Shown piece by piece: positions 27,601 through 35,500 of a stretch of DNA of 40,427 nucleotides; the stretch's first letter is position 1, and each line of letters begins with the position of its first letter. Under the pieces are notes generated by a model that saw nothing but the letters and a program-made list of their open reading frames with translations, was not told the DNA's origin and did not search any database. Made by a program: the position numbers and the translations under genes. Location: assembly GCA_012034595.1 (NCBI GenBank), contig JAAUPE010000056.1, forward strand, positions 1-40,427, given 5' to 3'. The stretch comes from Calothrix sp. CSU_2_0 (GTDB lineage Bacteria; Cyanobacteriota; Cyanobacteriia; Cyanobacteriales; Nostocaceae).

Positions 27601-28473
27601 GTCAGTGTCAAAGTGGAAAGTCGGTAATGAAAATGCGAGCTTTTCTTGGATGGATTGTTGAGTAAGTAAGACTTGTACTTGAGCATCTTTAATCATAAAT
27701 TCTAAACGCTCAATTGGGTAATTTTTATCCAAGGGAACATAGAAACCACCTGCTTTCAAAATGGCTAAAATTCCAATGAGAAAATCTAGCTTACTATCTA
27801 CACAAATTCCGACAGCAACTTCTCTTGTAACTCCTAAAGACTTTAGATAATGTGCGAGTTGATTAGCTTTCTGGTTTAGTTGAATATAAGTTAAATTTTC
27901 ATTTTTAAAAATAGCTGCGATCGCATTTTTCGAGTGTTCATCTAATTTATCTACTTGCAGTTCAAATAATTGATGAATACATTGATGATATATGTAACTA
28001 TTTTGGGGATTCCCATAATTAATAATTTGCTGGATTTCGGATTGATTCATTAATGGTAGTTCACTAATTTTTTGTGTTGTTTCCGAAGTCATCCCCGCTA
28101 AAATCATTTGCAGATGTTCTGTAAATCTAGTAATTGTCGTGTCAGCAAATAAGTCACAATTATATTCCCATTTACCTTGTAAACCAGATTCGGTTTCCGT
28201 CAGCATCAAGGTAATGTCGAATTTTGCTGTTTTATTATCAATTTCTAAAATATTCCAGGATAATCCATCGATTTCAATTGGTTTACTTGGAGCATTTTCG
28301 ACTACTAACATGACTTGAAATAAAGGTGAATGACTGAGAGTTCTATTTATTTGTAATGCTTCAACTACCTGCTCAAATGGAATATCTTGATGAGTATATG
28401 CAGCTAGAACTGTTTCTCTAACTTGTGGTAATAATTCGCTAATAGTAGGATTATTTGCAAAATCGATTTTCAA
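24685..28473 (-). CDS. NRPS protein B, part 3: (C end)-A(Val)-PCP-E
   Basis: This is the third piece of a gene running 32566-24685. The apparent TTG start is the Leu of 'NTLALKIDF' inside the second C domain; the frame is lost upstream at the A6 run 28489-28494. The A domain has TSGSTG near residue 319 and code DAFWLGGTFK, one residue from the GrsB valine code DAFWIGGTFK. The PCP is of GGDSI type (about 719), which is usual before epimerases. The epimerisation domain has ITPIQHWFF and HHLVTDGVSW near 916. The end, GGYTPSDF plus an acidic tail, resembles a donor communication-mediating region, matching the SPMQQGMLFH acceptor start of the Gly protein. D-Val is predicted. Confidence 0.87.
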   Translation of the reverse strand: MKIDFANNPTISELLPQVRETVLAAYTHQDIPFEQVVEALQINRTLSHSPLFQVMLVVENAPSKPIEIDGLSWNILEIDNKTAKFDITLMLTETESGLQGKWEYNCDLFADTTITRFTEHLQMILAGMTSETTQKISELPLMNQSEIQQIINYGNPQNSYIYHQCIHQLFELQVDKLDEHSKNAIAAIFKNENLTYIQLNQKANQLAHYLKSLGVTREVAVGICVDSKLDFLIGILAILKAGGFYVPLDKNYPIERLEFMIKDAQVQVLLTQQSIQEKLAFSLPTFHFDTDWEVISQQPTTNPVCTTTLENLAYVMYTSGSTGIAKGVCVTHRGIVRLVHNCNYADLNHKQILLQAAPLVFDASTFEIWGALLNGACLVMISDKAGLDEIAIALATPSKSIPITQYQVTTVWLTAGLFHLMVDEHLSSLSSVKQLLAGGDVLSATHIQKFLEAYPESHVINGYGPTENTTFTCCNVINNGDLLDQGKNVPIGHAISNTQVYILDKYLNSVPIGITGELYTTGDGLARGYLNQPHLTAEKFIPNPFDSGIGKYSRLYKTGDIARFLANGQIEYLGRLDNQVKIRGFRVELGEIEAALKQHPNIRDCVVIVSEAKSRQKQILAYFVPLLKDIPSDVYSTEIRQFLQQKLPDYLIPSFYIRLESLPLTANGKVDKKALPIPELANKDNVSLASTDIETILANIWSSLLNVSPISINDNFFELGGDSILAIQVVSRANQAGLQISPKQLFQYQTIAELAKVVTSISEVITQQGVVTGIIPITPIQHWFFEQELSNYHHFNQAVFLQVKPKIEPEILSLMLKRLLIHHDALRCRFNLLKSFPDEGERITKEWQAIIGEPDDNIPLSCYDLSNLSSTQQLTKIAEISAQIQNSLNIHAGDLLRVACFDLGEESRLLIVIHHLVTDGVSWRILLEDLQTAYQQLNQEQNINHIKFPPKTTSLFTWTQQLHSYAKSQDVLEELDYWNSLNRQNIQSIPIDYADGSNTIADSDFVTISLSLEETQALLQEVPAKYHTKINDVLLTACSQSISNWTNHNFVLIDLESYGRNFPKKESEIDVSRTIGWFTTIFPVVLQTENNDDWDEKLKSIKEQLRSIPNAGFNYGLLRYLPNSPMQNFPSPEISFNYLGQLDIPQENTNESNLKFTWLSLPDGVSKQAPQQQRCYSLEITGFVRDRKLQFEWIYSNKQYHKDTINRLANNFSDYLKQIITHCQSPESGGYTPSDFTLANLDSNTLDLVLGMVDFEMEDNNE

Positions 28474-28475
28474 TG

Positions 28476-31187
28476 CTAAGGTATTCGCAAAAAACCAATT
28501 AATTCCTCTGTTCCTGAGTAATGACGGTTAGCAACAGGAGTACCAATCACAATATCATTTTGTTGACTATAGCGATGTAGTAATACACTCAAACCTAAGA
28601 ATATCACCATAAATAAGGTGGTATTTGTTTCTTGAGTTAATTGCTTAATTCCTTGTGTTAATTCTGAAGATAGTTGAAAATTACTGCGTTTTCCTCGATA
28701 TGTCTGTACTGCTGGACGTGGGTAATCAATAGGCAATTCTAGTAACTCTGGAACTCCTTCTAATTGAGATACCCAATATTTTAATTGCTCATCAAATTGA
28801 TGACTTTCTAATTGTTGTTTTTGCCATGCTGCAAAATCAGCATATTGAATTCTTAAATCGGCTAAATTGGCAGCTTTACTTTGAGAAAATGCTTGGTAAA
28901 GTGTGGTTATTTCCTTAGCTAAGACATCAATTGACCAACCATCAGTAATAATATGATGCATGGTTATTAGTAGTATATGTTTGTTTGGCTCTAAATATAG
29001 TAACTTAACTCTTAATAAAGGACATTCTGTAAGTTCAAAATACTCTTGACTATCAATAACCGCAACTTCATTTATCTTTTCTAGATATTGGTTTTTAGGA
29101 ATTAAACTTAAATCAATCACAGGAATATCTAAAGGAACCTCAGAATTTATAATTGCTACAGGTTTACCATCAACTGTGACAAAGTGAGTTCGCAATACTT
29201 CATGACGACGAATAATTTCGGTAAAACATTTTTTGAGAATAGCAATATTTAAACTACCATCTAATTGCAATGCTCCTGATACATTATAAGATGAACTTTC
29301 TGGTTCTAATTGCGCTAAAAACCACAGACGTTGTTGAGCGAAAGAAAGTGGTAAATATTTATCGCGAGGAACAACAGGAATTACTAGGTTTGCTGTTGTC
29401 TTTTGAAAAGAAGATATCACCTCACCTAGTTCTACAATTGTTGGTGTTTCAAATAACTGTCGAATGGGAATATCAACTTCCAATACCTGTTTAATTTGGG
29501 AAATAACACGAGTCGCTAACAGCGAATGTCCACCTAATGCAAAGAAATTATCTTTAATTCCCACAGTATTTAAATTTAATACTGTTTTCCAAATCCCAAT
29601 TAATAATTCCTCTGTTGGAGTGCGAGGATTAACAATATTCTCTGTGGTTAGTTTTTGAGGTTTGGGTAATGCTTTTTTGTCGATTTTACCATTGATATTT
29701 TTCGGTAAAGTCGGTAAACAAACAAAATATGTGGGAATCATATATCCCGGTAACTTCTTCGCTAAGTATTCTCGTAAATCTATAATTTTAATATCTTCAG
29801 GAGAAAGATAAGCAACTAAATATTTCTCTTCAGAATCTGCTGTAAAAGCAACAACAATACATTCTTTAATATCAAAGTATTGATTAATTACCGCTTCAAC
29901 TTCACCTAATTCAATTCGGAACCCGCGAATTTTAACTTGATTATCCAATCTACCCACATACTCAATATTACCATCACGAAGGTAGCGGACGCGATCGCCT
30001 GTTTTATATAGTCGTGTTCCTGGTATTTTACTAAATTGGTTAGGGATAAACCTATCTGCTGTTAACTCAGGACGATTTACATAACCCCTCGCTACACCAA
30101 TTCCCCCAATATACAATTCTCCCGGTACTCCAATGGGGGTAGGATTTAATCTTCGATCGAGAATATAGGTTTGAACATTATCAACAGCTTTTCCAATCGG
30201 TAATTCTCGTAGTAGATTCTCAACTTCCATCAATTGAGAATCTAGGGATAAATCACAAATAGTTGTCACAATTGTCCCTTCTGTGGGACCATAACTATTA
30301 ACTAAGCGTATACTTTTAGGTACTAATTCTAGCCAAGTGCTTAATCGTTGTGGCAATGCTTTTTCACCACCAATAATCACTAAACGTAAGCAATTCGGTA
30401 TATTCAAATCTATTAATAATAATTCAGCAACCCATTGATGCCAAAATGCTGTAGGTAAATCGAGTATGGTAATTCCCCATTCGTCACAACTTTTTAAAAA
30501 TCTGGGAATAGAACTCAACATTTCCTCAGTTCGTAATACCAATGTTGCACCAGATATTAAACAGGGAAAAATCTCTTCCGCAGCTGCATCAAAACTAATA
30601 GATGCAAATTGAAGTATTCTATCACTGGCAGATATTTGATATTGGTTAATCGCACTCTCACTATAGTTTACCAATGACTGATGTTGAACCATTACTCCTT
30701 TTGGTTTTCCAGTGGAACCAGATGTGTAAATTATGTAAGCTAGGGTTTCTGGTTTCGTTAAAATATTTAGATTTACTGAATTTTCTTGAGTAATTAATTC
30801 CCAATCTACATCCAAACAAATTACTGATGATGTAATCTCTGAGAAAAGTTTCTTTAAATGACTTTGGGTTAATAATATAGATATTTGCGAATCAGATAAC
30901 AAAAATTGTAGACGTTCTTGAGGATAATTTGTATCGATGGGAACATAAGCTGCACCTGTTTTCAGGATACCCAAAATTCCCACAATCATCTCTATAGAGC
31001 GTTCTACAAAAATACCAACTCTAACTTCCGATTTAACTCCATTTTTTTGGAGATAATTAGCTAATTGATTCGCTTTTTGATTGAGTTCCCAATAAGTCAA
31101 ATGTTGATTTTCTAAAACTATGGCAACAGCATCAGGTGTTTTCTCTACCTGGATTTCAAATAGTTGATGAATGCAATTAAAGTTTTG
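28476..31187 (-). CDS. NRPS protein B, part 2: A(Lys-like)-PCP-C start
   Basis: The meaningful coding begins after the frameshift at the T4 run 31183-31186, at FNCIHQLFEIQVEKTPD. An ATG at 31259 would only add out-of-frame residues of the preceding C domain. The A domain carries YTSGSTGKPKG, NSYGPTEGT, YKTGDRVRYL, IRGFRIELGEVE and NGKIDKKAL. Its code, DAEDIGSIVK, most resembles lysine-type codes such as DAESIGSVAK; confidence in this substrate is low. A PCP (FFALGGHSLL) follows, then the start of an LCL-type C domain (LPLSFAQQRLWFLAQ, HHIITDGWS). The frame breaks at GFLRIP (28476); one added T in a T6 run restores GFFANTLALK. Confidence 0.85.
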   Translation of the reverse strand, partial: QNFNCIHQLFEIQVEKTPDAVAIVLENQHLTYWELNQKANQLANYLQKNGVKSEVRVGIFVERSIEMIVGILGILKTGAAYVPIDTNYPQERLQFLLSDSQISILLTQSHLKKLFSEITSSVICLDVDWELITQENSVNLNILTKPETLAYIIYTSGSTGKPKGVMVQHQSLVNYSESAINQYQISASDRILQFASISFDAAAEEIFPCLISGATLVLRTEEMLSSIPRFLKSCDEWGITILDLPTAFWHQWVAELLLIDLNIPNCLRLVIIGGEKALPQRLSTWLELVPKSIRLVNSYGPTEGTIVTTICDLSLDSQLMEVENLLRELPIGKAVDNVQTYILDRRLNPTPIGVPGELYIGGIGVARGYVNRPELTADRFIPNQFSKIPGTRLYKTGDRVRYLRDGNIEYVGRLDNQVKIRGFRIELGEVEAVINQYFDIKECIVVAFTADSEEKYLVAYLSPEDIKIIDLREYLAKKLPGYMIPTYFVCLPTLPKNINGKIDKKALPKPQKLTTENIVNPRTPTEELLIGIWKTVLNLNTVGIKDNFFALGGHSLLATRVISQIKQVLEVDIPIRQLFETPTIVELGEVISSFQKTTANLVIPVVPRDKYLPLSFAQQRLWFLAQLEPESSSYNVSGALQLDGSLNIAILKKCFTEIIRRHEVLRTHFVTVDGKPVAIINSEVPLDIPVIDLSLIPKNQYLEKINEVAVIDSQEYFELTECPLLRVKLLYLEPNKHILLITMHHIITDGWSIDVLAKEITTLYQAFSQSKAANLADLRIQYADFAAWQKQQLESHQFDEQLKYWVSQLEGVPELLELPIDYPRPAVQTYRGKRSNFQLSSELTQGIKQLTQETNTTLFMVIFLGLSVLLHRYSQQNDIVIGTPVANRHYSGTEELIGFLRIP

Positions 31188-32566
31188 TTTAAAGATGAAA
31201 AATTTTGCATCTCGACAAAAGTTTTCATCTCCACATCCGTCAAAATCGATAATTGCCATAAATGCTGTTGAGGATTATCGATTATCCCTTGTAACAGGGT
31301 TTCTAAATGTCCAAAAATACGTTGAATCGTCTCTACATCAAATCGATTACTCAAATAATCAATTTTGAATAATATTTCTTCACTAGGAATAACTGTAAAT
31401 GTCAAAGGATAATTTGTTTTATCATATCCTTGGGTATCTTGAACTTGTAAGTCACTATTAATAGCTTTGAGAATTGATTCAACTGAGACAGGATAATTTT
31501 CAAAAACTAATAAACTCTCGAATAACGGAATACCCCTTTCGATATTACTCCAACCCTGAATTTCTACTAAAGAACTATAACTATATTGTTCTCTTTCAAC
31601 TTGTTGAATTTGTAATCGTTGTAACCAATCAATCACTTTCGTATCTTCATCAATTTGCAGACAAACTGGTAAAGTATTGATAAATAAACCAACAATATTC
31701 TCCACATTCTCAAGTTCCGGAGGACGACCAGAAACAGTAGTCCCAAATACTACATCTTGTTCCCCACTGTACCGACTCAAAAGTAATCCCCAAGCACCTT
31801 GAATCAGCGTATTTAGAGTTATCCGATGTTGACGAGTGAAATTTTGTAGTTGAGTGCTGATATTTTTATTGAGTAAATATTGCCGTCGGTTAATATTATT
31901 TGAACTCTTATTTATCAGGTAATCTACACCAAATGGAGTCGGTGAAGTAAAACCTTGAAGTTGCTTTTTCCAATATGCTTCAGCTTGAATTTGATTTTGC
32001 TGCTGCAACCAAAGAATATAATTCCCATAAGGAACTACTGTCGGTAATCGGTAATTATTATCTTCCTGGCAAAATGCTTTATATAGTAGAAAAACTTCCT
32101 TAAATAAAATCCCATTACACCAACCATCCATTAACAAATGGTGATGACTCCAAACAAACTGATAACTATCCTCTTGTAGACGAATTATGGTGATTCGCAT
32201 CAAAGGAGGATTTTGCAAGTTAAAATCAAGAACGCGATCGCACTCCAAAAACTTCCCTAATTCTACTTGCTGTTCCCCTACTTCTAACCCTTGCCAATCC
32301 AACTCTTCCCAAGGTAACTCTACCTTGTCATATACCACCTGAAGCGGTTTTTCTACTTCTTCCCAATGAAAAGCAGTACGCAAAATCGGATGTCTATCTA
32401 CAACATATTGCCAAGCTCGACGAAAAGCTGGTAAATTCAACTTCCCCTTCAACACACAACTACGCTGCTCAAAATACATCCCCGAATTTGGTGCATACAA
32501 AGTATGAAAAAGCATCCCCTGTTGCATAGGAGAGAGTTCGTAGATATCAATAATGCTGCTTTCCAC
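31145..32566 (-). CDS. NRPS protein B, part 1: condensation domain
   Basis: The start is chosen as GTG at 32566 (VESSIIDIYELSPMQQGMLFH), because AAGGGG lies just upstream and the previous gene stops 4 nt before it. A TTG at 32605 would overlap that gene. The single condensation domain has HHLLMDGW near residue 145. The SPMQQGMLFH opening is typical of domains that accept an upstream D-aminoacyl chain, in keeping with the E domain that ends protein A. The C-terminal residues after 'EMQNFSSLNK' are out of frame; the real gene continues into the adenylation domain of part 2. Confidence 0.85.
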   Translation of the reverse strand: MESSIIDIYELSPMQQGMLFHTLYAPNSGMYFEQRSCVLKGKLNLPAFRRAWQYVVDRHPILRTAFHWEEVEKPLQVVYDKVELPWEELDWQGLEVGEQQVELGKFLECDRVLDFNLQNPPLMRITIIRLQEDSYQFVWSHHHLLMDGWCNGILFKEVFLLYKAFCQEDNNYRLPTVVPYGNYILWLQQQNQIQAEAYWKKQLQGFTSPTPFGVDYLINKSSNNINRRQYLLNKNISTQLQNFTRQHRITLNTLIQGAWGLLLSRYSGEQDVVFGTTVSGRPPELENVENIVGLFINTLPVCLQIDEDTKVIDWLQRLQIQQVEREQYSYSSLVEIQGWSNIERGIPLFESLLVFENYPVSVESILKAINSDLQVQDTQGYDKTNYPLTFTVIPSEEILFKIDYLSNRFDVETIQRIFGHLETLLQGIIDNPQQHLWQLSILTDVEMKTFVEMQNFSSLNKTLIAFINYLKSR

Positions 32567-32570
32567 TAAA

Positions 32571-35500
32571 CTACCCCTTTTTTGGCTGTTTGAGCTTGTT
32601 GACAAATTGGTCGAGTTGCTTTTGATTCAACCTTGCTGCGGCAAAATCGGATGGTGTGTATCCCCCACTTTCTGGAGACTGACAGTGCTGAATTAAGGTT
32701 TGTAGATGACTGATGAATTCCTGCGCTAAGTGTCGAATCGTCGCTTCACAGTGTAAATTGCAACTATATTTCCACTGTAACTGTAATTGCTCCCCAATTC
32801 TCCAAGCTGTCACATTAATCATGTGCGATCGCTCGTTTTTTGGACTGTTCAGATATCCTGTTGATTCAGTGGTAATAACTTTGCGTATCCATGATTGGGA
32901 GCTTGATACATCAAGTTTTCCCAGGTAATTAAAACTAATAGCAGATTTCGGCAGTTGTTGTAAAGATTGACACTGTGATTTGTGAGGATTTAAGTATCGA
33001 AGTAGTCCATAACCGATACCTTTTTGGGGAATTTGCCGCAATTGCTCCTTAATTGACTTAATCTTGGTTCCGAGATTGGCTTTTCTATCTAGCTGTAAAT
33101 AGACAGGGTAAATACTGGTAAACCATCCCACTGTCCGACTAATATCAATATTATCCGCAAATAAATCTTCCCTTCCATGTCCTTCTAAATCAACTAAAAG
33201 TGAATCCTGTTGTGTCCACTGACAAAAAGCCTCCACTAAGGCAGTTAGTAGCAAATCATCGATATGGGTATTATAAGCTTTGGGAACTTCTTGAACAAGA
33301 GCTTGGGTGAAAGCAGCATCAAGATTAACAATTATTTTAGCTTCTGATGCGACGGTGTTGTCGAAACCTAACCCCCCACCATTTACTAAGGAAGAAGGGG
33401 TAGAGAAATTTTCAAAATCTAGAGGTAATCTGGGATATTCTTGGGGAAGAATTTGTAACCAAGTCTCGAATTGCGACGAAATTTCTTGCGATCGCATATA
33501 GCTTACCAAATTTTCTGCCCATGCTAGAAAAGATGTGGTTTTTGCAGGTAATTGCTCACTCTCATAAGCACTAATCAAATCTGCTAGCAAAATCCCCCAA
33601 GAAACAGCATCAACAACCAAATGATGAACTATAAATAATAAGCGATCGCTTTCACCATTTCCCAGTCGAAACAGAACAACCCGCACTAATTTACCTGCTG
33701 TCAAATCTAAACTACCCTGGAATTGGGATGCTAATAATTCAAGAAAATACTGCTGTCTGTCTTCAGGTATCCCATCCAAATCGACAACTGTAAACGGAGA
33801 TTCTGGGGTTAATCCATCAATTTGCTGTTGCCATTCTCCCCCTTCCTGGAAAAACCTCCCACGCAACATATCATGATGATTTAATAATTTCTCAACAGCT
33901 AGCTGAAGTTGCTGAATTTCTAAATTTTCCTCAACTTCCAATAATACAGCTTGGTTAAAATGGTGAGGTTTGTGCAAATTTTGCTCAAATAACCACGATT
34001 GAATCGGAGTTAAAGGGATTTTTCCCGTAATTAGTTCTTGTTTGACGCTGATTTTGGGAGATATCTGCACAACTGCGGCAAGTTCGGCAATCGTCTGATG
34101 CTGGAATAATTGCTTTGGAGTTAACTTAATTCCCGCTTGACTTGCTTTAGCGACAAGTTGAATACTCAGAATCGAATCTCCCCCCAACTCAAAGAAATTA
34201 TCAGTAATACCCACATCACAACCCAAAAGTTCCGTCAAAATATTGGTGAGAATTCCCTCAACCTCCGTACAAGGTAAAACTAACTCCTGTTGATTATCTA
34301 TCTCTGGAACTGGAAGTTTAGCTAAATCAACCTTACCATTCGTCGTTAGTGGCAGTTGTTCCAACCACACAAACACAGCAGGTATCATGTAAGCAGGTAG
34401 TTTAGTTGTTAGGTGCGATCGCAACTCGGACGATTTTAGATTTGGAATTTGGGATTGTAAATCATCATTTAAAACTTCCCTATTCCCCACCACATAAGCA
34501 ACCAACCGGGAAAAATTCCCGTTATCATTTCGCAACATCACCACAGCAGATTGCACCAGTGGATGAGCTTCCAACGCTGCGATAATCTCCCCTAATTCCA
34601 CCCGAAAACCGCGAATTTTAACCTGATTATCCAACCTTCCCAAATACTCAATTGTTCCATCAGCTAAATATTTAGCCTTATCTCCAGTTCTGTAAATAGT
34701 GGGAGTAGAAAAACATTCTTCTGACTCTTGGTTCGCTTCTTTTAACTTATAAAAAGGATTCGGAATAAACTTCTCTGCTGTCAACTCCGGACGATTTAAA
34801 TAACCTCGTGCAACCCCATCTCCACCAATATATAATTCCCCCGGAACACCAACAGAAACAGGTTGCAAATAACGGTCTAAAATATAAAGTTGAGTATTAG
34901 CAATAGGACGACCAATGGGAACCGTAGAATTAGATATTCCCTTCACTGTCGCATCATAAACACAACAACCAACAACCGTTTCCGTTGGACCATATTCATT
35001 AATTAACCTAGTTTCTGGTGCATAACTACGCCAAAACTCTAATTGCTGCTCCAAAAGCGCTTCTCCACCAATTATTAAAGCTTTTGGATATCCCATCAAA
35101 GGTTGTTGGGGTAATACCTGATTCAAAATACTTAAATGTGCAGGAGTTAGCTTAACTAAACCAAATTCTCTTGCAGAATTCAAAGCTTTAATTAACGCTT
35201 CAACTTCTTCCACTTCCGGTAACAATATTACTGGTTTCCCCACCAAAAGCGCTGAATACAAACTAGTAATTGTTCCATCAAAACTAATCGAAGATTGTAC
35301 AAGAACTCCACCAATCCCAGTTGTCACCGGATACTTTTCAACAGCATAATTGAGATAATTCGCTAAACCTTGATGAGTAATAACCGTACCTTTCGGCATC
35401 CCCGTCGAACCAGAAGTATAAATTACATAAGCTTGATTTTCTGGTGTGACAATATTAATAAGATTATCTTGGTTATTATTATTTATATCTAAACTTAAAT

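Noticed and set aside
31188-31259. ATG at 31259 as start of the Lys-like module
   Set aside because: Residues encoded from 31259 to about 31187 are an out-of-frame reading of the preceding condensation domain; the real frame begins after the T4 run.
32567-32605. TTG 32605 as start of protein B
   Set aside because: It lies inside the previous gene; GTG 32566 has AAGGGG upstream and follows the previous stop by 4 nt.
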